A DNA stretch of 64,000 bases from Euptelea pleiosperma (GCA_035048495.1 CM068540.1:12136829-12200828), one strand, 5' to 3'; shown: positions 1-13,025, numbered from the stretch's first letter. Numbers and translations are program-made. Notes: generated by a model from the sequence alone, not told the origin.

Positions 1-351
1 AGGTGGACTTACAAACCAAAAAGCAGCCTGATTATTGATTTGTAGGCGTTGGATTGGACTTATTTCCATTGGTTGATCTCAACTGTGGGAATTTGAGTAG
101 TATTTGAGATATAAGATCCAAAGGTTTGTAATCCCTAATCAAGCTGATGTTTGATTTGTAGGTCCACATAGGGATTGGACAAACATCCATACGATTAGAG
201 TCTTCTAAGAGTGTGCCACGTGGCTCATATCGTGTCCTATAATGAGAGTCGGTCACAAAAGGCAGGTTCGCCCGACTCCAAAAAAAAATAAAGGGGCACA
301 TAAAAGGACGAGAACTGAACCCTTTCTATTGGCGCCCTAAAGGGCAAATAT
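1..351. other. unclassified non-coding left edge
   Basis: No coding region or recognisable terminus is visible. The phrase TTGATTTGTAGG occurs twice (about 36 and 150), each followed by a TTGGATTGGA-like stretch, which suggests an old dispersed repeat. The recognisable copia LTR fragment starts next to it at about 352. Confidence 0.3.
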
Positions 352-537
352 TATAAGGAATATTTTCATATTCTATGTTTGGCAAAGATTCTGTATGACA
401 TAAAAACATTCTTATAATCGTTCCTACACCAGTGTAGTGTGAAGATGTCGTGGTACGCATATTTCATCGACTATGTGAAGACTAGAAGACAAAGACTGCA
501 AGAATCAGACAGTTGACGACATGAGTCATTTAAGTAT
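352..537 (+). mobile_element. 5' end fragment of a Ty1/copia LTR (plus orientation)
   Basis: This stretch matches the first ~185 bp of the copia LTR family that recurs in the window: AAGGAATATTTTCATATTC, then the GGCAAAGATTC and ACCAGTGTAGTGT motifs. Similar sequence starts at 31583 in plus orientation and ends at 4943 and 30817 in minus orientation. It stops exactly where the minus-strand copia element begins at 538. That element therefore probably inserted into this older LTR; the 5 bases at the junction, AGTAT (533-537), would be one half of its target duplication, whose partner was not found. Confidence 0.6.
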
Positions 538-1477
538 TGAAAAAATAACTGTTCCGTTCTCTTTAATCTAATACACCAAGAAGGGGAGGTTGATTAGGTA
601 TTTTAAAATTAATTATTCCTACACAGTTTTACTGGTCTATAGTAGGGGAACAAAATCGCATGCTTTATTTGTTTGATAAAAGATTATCACAACCGACTCA
701 AATCTAATATACCTCCATGATATATTCTTTTTTCATCGTTTGGTCTAATCAAGATAGATAGCGGAATACAAACAAACAACCACACAAGACAAGAGATTTT
801 TTACGTGGAAACCTTAGTCAAGGAAAAACCACGGGACCACGTCCAGATGGAAAGTATCACTAACTGAAAAGTTAAACGAAACAAAGGTTACCTATGCAGT
901 ACTATTGCAAATACAGCTTCTTACCTTAGCCAAGGCCTATTGCCGATGTGTCCACGTCTTCTAAATCAACGCTACGAATCCACACGCGCCCTTCGAGTTA
1001 AGAAGCCTTGTCTGCTTGTTCAGTTTGGTACACCCCAAACCTACTGTCGATTGGCTGCTCCGATCTTAATTCTCAACATTCCCGCCTTTGCCGAAGGTGA
1101 AGGATTCAGTACACCCTGAACCCTAGGTTGCTCAAAGGTGTTGAGTCACATTAGTACACTCAGGTTATTAGGTCGAATATATAAGTGGAAGACCTAAGCT
1201 AAGGAATGGATCAAGCACTTGGCTTCGATCAAGAAGAGGGAACAAACTCACAAGATGTGAATGAGAAAGAAGCTTATTATTCTTTGAATGGACACTATAA
1301 TAAATAAACCTTTTCTTCTCTCTCTTGAAGTATTGAGTCACTCTGTGTCTTTATGTATATTTAGAGAAGGTATAGAAGGGTTGTATTTATAGAATTCGTG
1401 ACCCTAAGTCATGTAGAACGTGGGAGAGTGGAACCAAGAATTTTAGATCTGAAAAAGACTGAGATCATGCTAAGTCC

Positions 1478-1862
1478 AATCGATTGGGTATAAGTATCCA
1501 ATCGATTGGCCTCAATAAAGTTCCTGTTCTGTAGGCTCCAATCGATTACACATAGATCTCCAATTGATTGGCCTCAAATAAGTTTCTGTCATAAAGGCTC
1601 CAAAAGATTTCATAGAGGTCTCCAATCGATTGGGCTATGATCATATTCTGTCTCTCAGACTCCAACCGGTTTCATAGAGTCTCCAATCGATTTGGCTTTG
1701 ATCATGTTCTGCCTCGTAATCTCCAATCAATTTCACAGAGTCTCCAATCGATTGGGCATATATTCTATTCTGCCTCGTAGCTTCAAATCAATTTCACAAA
1801 GTCCTCTAATCGATTGGGCTATGTCCAATCGATTGGGTATAAGTGTCCAATTGATTGGACTC
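1478..1862. repeat. array of CCAATCGATTGG-type palindromes in copia LTR
   Basis: The 12-mer CCAATCGATTGG and close variants recur about every 20-60 bp (for example near 1478, 1499, 1539, 1622, 1683, 1743 and 1828). Spacers are semi-repeated, such as TTTCACAGAGTCT and CTGCCTCGTAG. The same array is present in the other LTR copies at 30148-30492 and 31926-32230, so it belongs to the LTR family. An enhancer-like role is inference. Confidence 0.8.
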
Positions 1863-3195
1863 TCCCATAAGTCAATATCTTTGACTCAGACTCGGGTCTG
1901 TCCAATGACTAGGTTTGATGAAAGTAGGGTTTTTCCGTCGTTGAGAGAACGACCCTAACTTCAACAATATTTATAATTATCCGAGACTTTTAACCTGTAA
2001 AATATGAACTTTTGTATAGGGATTCGTGTCGGATGTCGATCCGCACTCGGGATTAGTCGGATTAGCGCGAGTAAGAACAAAAACTGACGGATCATCACAA
2101 GAAATAATAGATAAAAACAAACTTCATTATTCAGGGATCAAATGTTTATTACAATGCTTGAATCGAAAATAACATATAATAAGATAAACTAAAAAGCAAT
2201 TTTAAAGAAGGAAATTCTAGAGAGAGTTAGAGAGAGAAAATGAAGTGAGGGAGTATTTCTAGAGAGAGAGAACTATCAAGAAGGCTATTCTAGAGAGAGA
2301 AACTATGTAGCGAAGAGAGAAATAGATAGAGAAATCTAGAGAGAGAACTACCCTAGAGAGAGAGAATGTTAGAGAGAAAGTGAGAAAAACTAAAGAGAGG
2401 TAGAGATAGAAACTAGAGAGAGAGATTGAGATGGAGAATTACCTCTCACTTACCTTGCGGCCATGGGATCCAATGGTTCGTGAAGGCCTTTGAGTTGCAG
2501 GTCGAGAAGAACAGCTTGACCGATAGGTAGAGTAGCAGGTGATGTTGGCGGTGATGATGGTGGCCCACAATAATGGAGGTTGAATAGTTGATGGCAGCAT
2601 GGTGACTAGAAAGTGCAACGGTGATAGATGTTGCTGTGCTTGGATCACGATGAGAACAACAACCATGGATTGCTTGGACGGGTGACCAGTGGAGAGCCAG
2701 TCCAGTGAGAGCCGAGGGTGAAGGGAAGACCACGTCGAGGGGAGCATACGGATCTGCAGGTCCGCTAGTGCTCTTGCCGCAAGGAGGAAGTTGCTATGGC
2801 GAAGGAGAAGTGCTAGTTCCAGCAGGTTGCAGTAGCATGGAGCGTGGTGGCAGAGAGAACCAGGGACGCCTTGAAGTGAAGCAGCGCTAAGGTGCAACCG
2901 TCAAGAGGAGTTGCTCATGGGAGAAGGGAGAGATAGATTGGAGAGTCGGACGGCTGGGAGATGGGTTGAGAGAGGTAACGATGAGAGGTAAAACGTGAAG
3001 GAAGCGATTTGGTGGGCGTTGCAAGACTGCAACGTGGAGGACTGAGGGTGGTTGCAGCAGCAAGGGTGCGGCGGGGTTGCTGTTCGCAGGCGGAGGTGCA
3101 CCAAGGCGTTGATGCAGTGGGCGGCGGTGGTTTTTTTGGTGGTAGCGTGTTGCTGTTTGCAACACCAGAACAGTGTGGGTAGCAGCAAGATAGAG

Positions 3196-3428
3196 AAGAA
3201 GAAGAAGAAGAAAAAGAAGAAGAAGAAGAAGAAGAAGAAGAAGAAGAAGAAGAAGGAGAAGGCGGCCGGAGAAGATGGTGGAGGCGGAGAGGTGCGCTGG
3301 CGACCGAAGTTGCAACCTGCAACTCCGGTGAGGACGTGAAAACAAAAATAAAAAAAAATGAAAAGAAGAAAAAGAAGAAGAAGAAGAAGAAGAAGAAGAA
3401 GAAGAAGAAGAAGAAGAAGAAGAAGGAG
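3196..3428. repeat. two (GAA/AAG)n microsatellite tracts
   Basis: Near-perfect AAG/GAA trinucleotide runs of about 60 bp each (3196-3260 and 3363-3425) lie inside the minus-strand Athila LTR. On the LTR sense strand they read (CTT)n. They generate long Lys/Arg/Glu or Ser/Phe frames in several registers, which are not genes. Confidence 0.9.
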
Positions 3429-3449
3429 GAGGAGGAAGAGGACCAGATG

Positions 3450-3477
3450 GCCGGAGTTGCTGCCTGCAACTCCGGCG
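3450..3477. repeat. near-perfect palindrome in Athila LTR
   Basis: GCCGGAGTTGCTGCC followed by TGCAACTCCGGC forms a hairpin with an 11-12 bp stem. The related LTR at 21805-24683 has a perfect 28-bp version (23007-23034), so the hairpin is an ancestral feature of the LTR family. Confidence 0.7.
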
Positions 3478-4943
3478 AAGATGGAGGAGGAAGAAGAAGA
3501 AGAAGAAGAAGAAAAGAAAAAGAAACGGCCACCGGTGGAGGGAGAACGTGGGGGGGATTGAAAGGGGGGAAGAGAGGAAAAGATGGGAGAGGGATTAGGG
3601 TTCGAACGAACCCCTATCCTTCTCCTTTTAAAGCTTCCCTATTTCCATTAATGGAAATAGGGGATTTTTGAAAATAAAAAAATAAGAAAAATATTATTTT
3701 TTTTTTTTTAAGTAAAAACCTACTTTTCTATGGGGAATCTCCCCAATTAGTGGACCCCCCATTTAATTAAAATTATTTTGAAATTCGCGGGGTCCACTAA
3801 CTGGTCGGACAGCGGGTCGATGAAGATGGGCCCGGCTATTGGCCCGTATGGATTGATGATGTCCATAATCTCACAAGATGATGTGACAGACAGTTTGATG
3901 GCGATCGGATGGATGGTGACTTGATTGGGGCTCAGATTGGTAGATCGACAGATCTAGAGAGATCCAACGGTCCGATGGAAGATCCAATGGTCAGAAAGCT
4001 AAGGGAGATGAGATAGAGCCGATGGGTAGGAGTTCTGGGGTTAGGTCAGTAGATTCGAGGATCGAGAGATGAAGAGAGAGAGAGAATAAGAAGAGATGAG
4101 AGAAAAAGTATCAAAAAAAATGGAAAAAAGCACTGGCGGAGGGTCTGGAACCCTGGTCTTCACTGTGACCATCCTCACGCTTCTCCAGTAGAGTCGACTA
4201 TCATTCTTTGCTGACTCATGTGGCTTTAAACGCTTTGGTCCGTCTCTTGGTCATTGGCTCTCCTGCTCTCTTCGTTCTTTGGGCCGGCTTTTTGGTCATC
4301 TTATTCAGCCCATATTTGGCCCATATCTTCTAGTCATATCATGTGGGCTCTTTAAGCTTTGATAATGGGCTTTCATGATCGATTTGGGCCCACAAGTCTC
4401 GAGAATCGTCCCATCGGGGTTTCCTGCGACAGAAGAAGCGCGTAATGAGACTTTATCAGAACGGCTTAATATTTAGACTTCCGAAAATGTGTTTAATGCA
4501 TGCAAATATACCATTTCGTCCAGAAAAGTGTGTTTTACGCAATGAGATAGACTCTTACGTAGAAAAGTGGATAATTAGAGCAGTTTTACGTAGGAGAGTG
4601 CGATAACGCTAACAGGATAAGTGCTTAAAATAAGCACTTTTGAGCGAATATCATTTGACCATTATATTTTATTTCTTTTAAACCTATTCCTATGGCCACT
4701 AAGTCACTTACTTTCCTAATCGAGCGTACACGATCTATAACCGACAAATAGGCAGTTACTCAGATGACTCATGTCGTCAATCGTCTGATTTTAACTGTCT
4801 TTGTCTTCTCGTCTTCCCTTAGTCGGCAAAGTATGCGTACCACGACATCTCCACACTACACTGGTGCTCATAGGAATGGTTACAAGAATATTTTTATGTC
4901 AAACGGAAGCTTTGCCAAATTGAATATGAAAATATTCCTTACA

Positions 4944-4957
4944 ATCTCCCCCTTTGG
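4944..4957 (-). other. polypurine tract of copia element
   Basis: On the minus strand CCAAAGGGGGAGAT directly precedes the LTR start TGTAAGGAAT. This is the position and composition of the plus-strand primer (PPT) of an LTR retrotransposon and fixes the minus-strand orientation of the element at 538-7894. Confidence 0.8.
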
Positions 4958-5974
4958 CAATTTCGTGACAAAAAACATTTAATCATATAGAAGGTAAAAA
5001 ATAAAAATTACAATCCCACCCTCTTACATGATTCACTCATTATCTCACACTCTCTCGGAGATAATCGAACAGATAATGGAATAGCTTTTGATCTGCTCCC
5101 TACACAATCTACCAACATCACATACCAAGTAATATCATCGGCAATCAATGAATCATTAAAATGCAATGAGTTAATTATGCACATCACAAGTAGAGAAATT
5201 GAAAAAATAATGCAAAAATTTTTCTCCTCCTTAATTTCTCTCCCCATATAGGTAGCCATTTTCTGTAGCAATGAGAATCAGATTTCAATTTTAAACAGGG
5301 CCATATATATGGCTTTCACACTAATTTTTGGATGTAGCTTTTTACTTAGAACAATAACTCACATTGGGAGGCCAACAGTTGACTATAGTGCAGTTTTGAA
5401 ATCAACTAAAGGCAGGAACACTACTAATTTGAAGTTATAGTCAGTAGAGATTTATTACTAATTCTAATAATACAAGATCTCACACTTCTATTAAATCCAT
5501 TCCTACAGTAATAATCAGTGTGCATGTGAAAAATATGAGATATACTGTTTCAATAATCTTCTAATGCACACTAGTAAAATTGACCATTCAACATAATTAA
5601 AAGATATAATACTGAGATTAGCAAAATATTACTAACATAGTTAAGTTCTTGTTCTTTGAAGGTTCTCAAGAATTACTACTCATCAAACTTGTATATTTAA
5701 ATAATAATTTTAACATTCTTCTAAACAATTGATCTTTTGATTTTCTGAAAAAATTCCAATTTTTATTCTTCAAAACAAAGCAAAATCAGAAAGAAAAAAA
5801 ATCCCTCTACAGATAATAAGAATGGAAAACACGAAGGGATATTGAGCACAATGCTCAGAGATGGGACCCTTTATAACAGTTCTCCTTTAGAGAATCTTTT
5901 CTAATCCACACAGATGTGATTTTAGTGGATAGACTAGTTATCTTAGGATCTCTCATCTTTTAAGCTATAGAACT
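4958..5974 (-). other. internal region of copia element, no coding detected
   Basis: This 1-kb AT-rich stretch lies between the gag remnant and the PPT. In a full copia element this space would hold protease, integrase, RT and RNase H, about 3.5 kb. None of their motifs is visible, so pol is deleted or was never present. Confidence 0.6.
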
Positions 5975-7804
5975 CTAAGGATGTTTGAATTTCTCAAGAG
6001 ATTCAATCTCCTTGATTAATTCTCTAAACCTTTCTAGTAGGTTTTTCATCTTCTTAGATAACACATCCAAATTGTTTATCTCATAATGTGTCTTTATAGA
6101 AAATCTTTGACTTTTCACATTTTGAGTTGAGTTCACCTCTTTCTCTAGAGAATTTTGATGTCCTCTTCTCAGTTTATAGCAGTCTCTAATCACATGACCC
6201 AAGCTTTTGCAGTACGTACAATGACGATTGCTTTTGACAACTTTGATTTGGTCATTGATCTAAGTGGGAATAACTTTAGCCTTAGTAAAAATCGTCTTGG
6301 AAGAAGACCATTTTTCTTGATTTTGTTTGTAACCCAAACCTTGGTTGTCTCCATAGACTTTTCCTAAACGTAGAATCTCATCAAGCTTTGTAGAGCTAGA
6401 GGAGAATCCTGACACATCCCTTTTAGATTTAAGAAGCTCATTTTCCAGGGATTCTTTATGTCTCATACAAGTTTGGAATTCACATTCTAGTGACTTGTTC
6501 CTTTTTAGTAGAGACTCATTATCTTGCTCTAAAACAGTAATCAACACTTTTAATTTTTCAGTGTCGATCACTAAGGTAGCATTTTCAGAGTCAAAACTTT
6601 TAACTCTGTCAGATAAAACTATATTTGCCTTAATGAATTTTATCGATTCCTCGTACAGTTCTTTCACACCAACTGCCGAGTCATCTGAGTCCCCATTGTA
6701 AGAGTCTTCTGAACTCTCGTCATCACTTTTCTTGGATTCTCTATGAGATTCATAGGAACTATCAATCCGAGCAACAAAAGTTGTATACTTATCAGTCTTT
6801 TCATTGCTATCTGAATCATCAGAATGATCTTTTGATTCTTCATCCCAAGTGGCATTGAAAGCTTTTGCCTTGTCTTTATATTCTTCTTTGTTTGGCACAC
6901 ATTAGCAAAGTGACGAAAATCCTTACACTTGAAACATTGGGGTTTGCTTGAGCGGCTTTCCCTAGGGGTTCTTTCAATTCTACTACATTTCTCATGAGGT
7001 CTGACATGTTCCTTAGATTTAACAAAAGTTTTATTGTTCTTAACTCTATCATTTTTAGAATGGAAAAACTTTTTGAACTTCTTCACAAATAATGCCATTT
7101 CAACTTCAGAGTCAACATCTGACTCTGAATCCTGAGCTTCAAAAACCTTAAGGGCTATACCTTTTGATTTTTTTGGTTGTCTCAAGTTCATCTCATAAGT
7201 TTGTAGAGACCCAACCAGCTCATCAATTTTGAGAGAGTCAACATCATTGCTCTCCTCAATAGCAGTTACCTTAGCCTGAAATCTATCAGATAAGGATCTC
7301 AAAATTTTTCGTACAACTTTGGATTCAGGAATAATTTTACCCAAATTGTATGTAGAGTTCACAATATCACTAAGTTGGGTATAGAACTCAGTGAATGTAT
7401 CATTCTCTTCCATTCTTATGGATTCGAACTTAGAAGTCAGCATTTGAAGTTTAGATAGCTGACGTTCCTTCATGGGTGACTCTAAGAATGTTCAATGCTT
7501 CTTTAGCCAAAGAACAAGTAGAGATTCTTCGAAACTCATTCTTATCGATTGCATTAAAAATAACATTAAGCCTTTTGCTATTTAGACAACAATACTCTAT
7601 ATCTTCTTTACTCCAGTCGGCTTTAGGTTTAAGAATGGTTTTATCTCTTACAGCCATTGTGGGTGGTAACCAACCATCCACTACAGACATCCAGACTCTT
7701 TCATCAATAGACTTTAGAAAAGCCCCCATCTTAGCCTTCTAATAGGCATAGTCTTCTCCATCAAACAATGGAGGTCTAGATGTGTTTCCACATTTTCTTT
7801 GCAT
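5975..7804 (-). pseudogene. Ty1/copia Gag pseudogene with two CCHC zinc knuckles
   Basis: The reading starts at an ATG at 7804, 77 bases inside the primer-binding site. The N-terminal part has the copia Gag signature RPPLFDG...YAY, a stop at 7741-7739 where the family has Trp (TGG to TAG), then MGAFLKSIDERVW. The UBN2-like Gag core (7470-7150, e.g. EFYTQLSDIVN and LVGSLQTYEMNL) follows after a frameshift near 7465. A zinc knuckle C-F-K-C-x4-H-x4-C ends near 6900 and a second frameshift lies at the knuckle. Next come an acidic, coiled-coil-like segment (6898-6263), an in-frame TAG at 6262-6260, and a second knuckle C-T-Y-C-x4-H-x4-C near 6190-6230. Gag would package the element RNA. With three lesions or more and no pol, this copy cannot move itself. 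Confidence 0.85.
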
Positions 7805-7880
7805 TTTGATAAATTAATGAAAATGGACTGGTTTCGCTGGAATCTAAATTTAGGTGATTAAACCTTAAATAGAATAACCC

Positions 7881-7892
7881 ACTCTGATACCA
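7881..7892 (-). other. copia primer-binding site (tRNA-Met type)
   Basis: On the minus strand TGGTATCAGAGT begins two bases inside the LTR end at 7895. This is the usual plant copia PBS, complementary to the 3' end of initiator tRNA-Met. It fixes the 5' LTR at 7895 upward. Confidence 0.9.
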
Positions 7893-7894
7893 AT

Positions 7895-8075
7895 TGAAAA
7901 AATAACCTATCCGTTCTCTTTAATCCAATATACCTAAAAGGTGGGGGGTTGATTAGGTATTTTAAAATTAATTATACATACACAGTTTTACTAGTCTATA
8001 GTAGGGGAACAAAATCACATGCCTTAGTTGTTTGATAAAAGATTATCACAACCGACTCAAATCTAATATACCTCC
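7895..8075 (-). mobile_element. 5' LTR of minus-strand copia element, 3'-terminal piece
   Basis: Matches positions 538-717 of the 3' LTR. It ends at ACCTCC, where a solo LTR of the same family was inserted. The bases CCTCC (8071-8075) recur at 30818-30822, after which the rest of this LTR resumes (30823-31582). The repeated look of 7895-8075 and 8076-8255 is therefore nested insertion of one LTR in another, not a local tandem duplication. Confidence 0.8.
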
Positions 8076-11000
8076 TGAAATTTCACCGGTCCATTCTCTT
8101 TAACTCAATATACCTAGAAGGGGGGTTGATTAGGTATTTAAAATTATTTATACCTACACAGTTTTACTGATCTATGGTAAGGGAATAAAATCGCATGCCT
8201 TAGTTGTTTGATAAAATATTATCACAATCGACTCAAATCGAATATACCTTCGTGGTATATTTTCTTTTCGTCGTTTGATCTAATCAGAATAGATTGCGGA
8301 ATACAAATAAACAATCACACAAGACTAGAGATTTTTTCATGGAAACCTTAGCCAAGGAAAAACTATGGGACCACGTCCAGACGAAAAGTATCACTAACTG
8401 AAAAGTTAAACGAAACAAAGGTTACCTACGCAGCACCATTGCAAATACAGCTTCTAACCTTAGCCAAGGCCTACTGCCGATGCGTCCACATCCTCTGAAT
8501 CAACGCTACAAATCTACGCGCACCCTTCCAGTCAAGAAGCCTTGTTCGCCTATTCAGTCTGGTACACCCCAAACCTACCGTTGATCGGCTCCTCCGATCT
8601 TAATTCTCAACACTCCCGCCTTTGTAGAAGGTGAAGGATTCAGTACACCCTGAACCCTAAGTTGCTCAAGTGGTGTTGAGTCACACTGGTACACTCTGGC
8701 TACTAGGTCAAATATAGAAGTAGAAGACTGATATTCGCTTAAAAGTGCTTATTTTAAGCCATTATCCTTTAGCGTTATCACACTCTTTTATGTTAAACTT
8801 CCCTATTTATCCACTTTTCTATGTCAATCTCTTTCATTGCGTAGAACACACTTTTCTGGACGAAATGGTATATTTGCATGCATTAAACACATTTCTGGAA
8901 GTCTAGATTTGAAGCCATTTTGATTAAGTCTCATTACGCGCTTTTCGTTATTGTAGGAAACCCGATCAGGCGATTCTTGAGACTTACGGGCCCACGATCA
9001 ATCATAGAAGCCTACTATCAAAGCTTAAAGAGCCAACAGGCTATGACTAGAAGATACAGGCCAAGTACGGGTCAAGTCAGAGGATCGTAGAGCTAGATAA
9101 AGAACCAAGAGAGAGACAAAGCTGAAGAACCAAGAGACGGGCCAAAGTGATTCAAAGCCGTACCAACTGACATAAAATGATGGCTTACGTAATTGGTGAA
9201 GCTGACGGAAGATTACATTGAAGATCAGGGTTCAAGACCCTTCGCCAGCTCTTTTCTCTTTATTTTGTGTTATTTTCTCTCTCATCTCTCCTAATTCTCT
9301 CTCCTCTCTCCTAATTTTATCTCCATCTCTCTAGACCCTAGCATCTAACCCTTAGATCATATCATCCTACCATTAGATCATCATATTCCCCGTCCGATCC
9401 TCAGATTGATTGCCCCGATCCTCAGATCGATCATCCTAACCCTCCGATCTCCATCATCTAACCTTTGATCTTCTCTCCTCTAGCTCTATCACATCTCCCA
9501 TAGCTTTTCCACCGTTAGATCATCTACTGGACCATTGGATCTGCTAATGGACCGTTGGATCTCTCTAGATCTAACATTCTCCTATCTAGGCCATCCACTT
9601 TCTCATGACCCATTATCCTACTAACCCACTGGCCGACATGTGGCATGCTCAGTATTGGCCCAAAAATCCATAACCTATGGCCCGACACCATTTCTTGGAC
9701 CGACCACTCACTTACCTAGCCATAAACTCGTTCGCCATTTAAAACGCACGGGTTTTCTAAAGCCCAAGCCTTCACTCACATAAAGCCCAAGGCCTCAATC
9801 CACCTTCCTCCCAACATGTCCACAACCTTAATGAGCCAAGGCTTCAAAAACCCAAAACACAAGCCCACGGCCCATGGTGTGGCCCATGAGAGAGAAGAGG
9901 TCATTCTTTGACCGATTCTCTCTCCAACAATTCCTACGGTTTCTAAGACCGTGTATCTCTCAATCTCTAAAACTGTAATACCCCGAACTTTTGTTCTAGG
10001 GTATTATGGTAAATTCACCTAATAATGCAAACCCGAAACTTTTTCAGACTCTTATTATTGTTTTTATTGTTTAATATCATGTATGAGTATGTGTATTTAA
10101 TTTGGTTTTATTCTAACAACTTTGAAAAACCTGCTATTTTTGAAACTCGCTCTTTAGGGCTAAATTCTTGCTAAAAATAATGAACCATAACTTGCAGGGG
10201 ACTTTTTCTTTCCCCAGCTAACATTCTAGAACTTTTATAAAAAAATTATTTTGTGGGCCCGAGACGCCAAAAATATTCCTATTTTATCTTTACCAACTTA
10301 CCTGTGAAATTTGGAACTTTTCCTGATACATGAAAACCCTAACGGGAGATTTTAGGAGATTTTGACAAAAATAGTATTTTTGTAATTTTTAAACTTTCAT
10401 ACCATTCTTATATTTTCAAAAATAATATTTAATTATATTTTATTTATTTAATAAGAGTGTGGGACCCACGAATCATTTTCGGGTCATTCCGATGTCACTT
10501 GACATTTTTTCGGTGCTTTGAACGTTTTTTATGATTTTTATGTATTTAGACTACTTTTATGTGATTTGTGTGTGTGACATGTGTCAATACCTTATTGTAT
10601 GGACTTTTAAATTATATAATATAGTTTGATTAAATTAATTTATAATTATTTGTGTTATGATTGTTGGGTGGGGCCATATGGCCAATCTAGAAGTCTTTTG
10701 GGCTTAATAATATTCTTAAATGAAGCCTATTGATGTATATGGGCCTTGGGCCCATTCCTAACCCATTAGTAGTGTAAAATAAGAGTTTTTGAGGGTTGAA
10801 AAAGTCATCCCTTTGCTAGTTACGAATTTCAACAAAATAGAAACCCTAATCCTTCCCTAAACCTATTTATGAAAACCCTAAAGCTTTAGAAGCTTTCACA
10901 ACCCAACTCCATTAAAGAATAGAACAAGCTCCATTAAACCTTCATCCGGGCACCGATCGCACTCGAGCAAGAAGGGAGAATTGACGGGGACTCTGATTTG

Positions 11001-11393
11001 AAGAACATACTCCGAGGAGAGGACGATCCGACGACTTTCAAATTTGAAGAAACTTTTGATTTTCATTAAAATTCAAGAAACATTGAGGTAAGTGCGCTTG
11101 ATCCATCCTATACTTGTTTTTCTTCAAGATTTGTTTTTCTTTCATTAGATAATGGTTGATACTGATTATAAATTAATTTTAATAATATTTACTATATTCT
11201 TATTGGGTTGATCTTTGTTTTGGGCCACCATGATGGGTTTGGCCATGGTCTATTTTGTACCTATAACGGATGACTATGTTCTTATCATTTTTGTTGTACT
11301 TTTATGATTTAAATATTTTTATGTTATTTTTTTCTAAATACCTCTGTGAATCTATTTTTCAAAACAGTTTAGTTTATATTTTTCTGATTTTTA

Positions 11394-12540
11394 TTGATTA
11401 AGTTATGATTTTTCTAAGTTGTATGACTTTACCAAAAAACCCAGAATTTCAGATTTTACACGGTCCGATTCACTTGGGATTTCGATTTATATTTTTAATC
11501 TAAATATTTTTCTAATTATTTTTCATGGATACCTCTATCAATCTAGTTTCTAGAACCTTTGAGTTTATATTTTTCTGATGTGTATTGATTAAGTTATGAT
11601 TTTTCAAACATGCTGGACTTTTCTGTAAAACCCAGAATTCCAGATTTTACACGGTCCACTTTACCTAAGATTTTGATCCATATTTTTAATCTAAATATTT
11701 TTCTAATTATTTTTCACAGATAGCTCTATCAATCTAGTTTCTAGAACCGTTGATTAATATTTTTCTGATTTATATTGATTAAGTTGTGCTTTTTCAAACG
11801 TGATGGACTTTTCTGTAAAACCCAGAATTCCAGATTTTATACGGTCTAATTTACCTGAGATTTCGATCTATATTTTTAATCTAAATATTTTTATAATTAT
11901 TTTTCACAGATACCTCTATCAATCTAGTTTCTAGAACCTTTAAGTTTATATTTTTCTGATTTGTATTGATTAAGTTATGAGTTTTCAAACGTGCTGGACT
12001 TTTCTGTAAAACTCAGAATTATAGATTTTACACGGTCCACTTTACCTGAGATTTCAATCTATATTTTTAACTTAAATATTTTTTTAATTATTTTTCACAG
12101 ATATCTATATCAATCTAGTTTCTAGAACCTTTGAGTTTTTATTTTTCTGATCTATATTGATTAAGTTATGATTTTTCAAACGTGCTGGACTTTTCTGTAA
12201 AACCCAGAATTTCAGATTTTACACGGTCCACTTCACTTGAGATTTCAATCTATGTTTTTAACCTAAATATTTTTTAATTATTTTTTTATAGATACCTCTA
12301 TCAATTTAGTTTCTATAACCCTTGAGTTTGTATTTTTCTGATATGTATCGATTAAGTTATGAGTTTTTAAATATGCGGAACTTTTCTGTATCCCGAATTC
12401 TGTCCAGCCCAATTAATTAAGAGTTTTGACATATATTTTGAATCTGAATATTTTTCTATTTATTTTTTCTAAAAACCTCTATGAATCTAGTCTTTAAATC
12501 CATTGAGTTTATATTTTTGTAATTCATATTTATTTAGTTA
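11394..12540. repeat. ~191-bp tandem repeat inside long LTR (about 6 units)
   Basis: The phrase GATTAAGTTATGA recurs at about 11394, 11587, 11777, 11968, 12159 and 12350, a period of 190-193 bp. Each unit also contains CAGATTTTACACGGTCC and CTATCAATCTAGTTTCT. The sister LTR at 49354-52996 has about two units fewer, which accounts for most of the 409-bp length difference between them. Confidence 0.85.
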
Positions 12541-12650
12541 TAATTTTTATAATGCAGTACATTTTTTTATAAAAAAAAACTTATTAATTGTTCGTGGTTC
12601 GGTCATGATTATTAACTATTAAGGTTTTAACCTTGTTGTTTGACTAAACC

Positions 12651-13025
12651 CTAGATGGTTTGACCTATACCTGTATGCTTGGGGATCCCACCCATGTGTC
12701 TTGGATCTCTCATAGGGTTTGGCCAAGTGTCTTGGATCCCTCTTTAGGGTTCGACCTTGTGTCATGGATCCCTCATAGAGTTCGGCCATGGCGTGTTGGA
12801 TTCTCTTACGATTTTCACTTATATTATTTATCGATGTTGATTGTGATATTTGGTCATGTCTTATTGACTATTATACCTAGATGGTTCGACCTATGCTTGT
12901 ATACATGGGGATCCTACCCATGTGTCTTGGATCCCTCATAGGGTTCGGCCAAGTGTCTTGGATCCCTCTTTAGGGTTCGACCTTGTGTCATGGATCCCTC
13001 ATAGGGTTCGGCCATGGTGTGTTGG
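12651..13025. repeat. ~240-bp tandem duplication with TTGGATCCCTC sub-repeats
   Basis: A block starting GATGGTT(T/C)GACCTAT occurs at about 12654 and 12881. Each holds three or four short sub-repeats of the form GTGTCTTGGATCCCTC...GGGTTCG. The same arrangement is in the sister LTR at about 51660-52010. It is a non-coding LTR substructure. Confidence 0.75.

Larger units (their letters stand above)
1919..4653 (-). mobile_element. solo LTR, Athila-type Ty3/gypsy (TSD TTTGA)
   Basis: Read on the minus strand, the LTR starts TGATATTCGCTCAAAAGTGC (from 4653) and ends CCTACTTTCA (1919). These are the termini of the other Athila LTRs in the window. It is bounded by the exact 5-bp duplication TTTGA at 1914-1918 and 4654-4658 and has no internal region, so it is a solo LTR of 2735 bp left by LTR-LTR recombination. 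It carries the family landmark near its 3' end (reverse complement of GAGTGCGGATCGACATCCG at about 2030-2050), two (GAA)n tracts (3196-3260, 3363-3425) and a GGTAAGTG splice-donor-like site at about 2445-2455 on the minus strand. Confidence 0.93.
538..4943 (-). mobile_element. 3' LTR of minus-strand Ty1/copia element, interrupted by a solo LTR
   Basis: On the minus strand the LTR begins TGTAAGGAATATTTTCATAT at 4943 and ends in TTATTTTTTCA at 538, the TG...CA ends of an LTR. A polypurine tract lies directly inside it at 4944-4957. About 2.74 kb in the middle (1919-4658) is a later Athila solo LTR plus its target duplication, so the LTR itself is about 1.67 kb. The end shared with the 5' LTR (538-717 against 7895-8075) differs at roughly a dozen positions, so the copia element is fairly old. 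Confidence 0.8.

Noticed and set aside
2915..3671. Long frames rich in Lys/Arg/Glu or Ser/Phe/Leu on both strands
   Set aside because: They are translations of (GAA)n/(CTT)n tracts inside an LTR, open in several registers at once.
8076..8255. Tandem duplication of an LTR end next to 7895-8075
   Set aside because: The CCTCC duplication at 8071 and 30818 shows one LTR inserted into another, which explains the adjacent copies.
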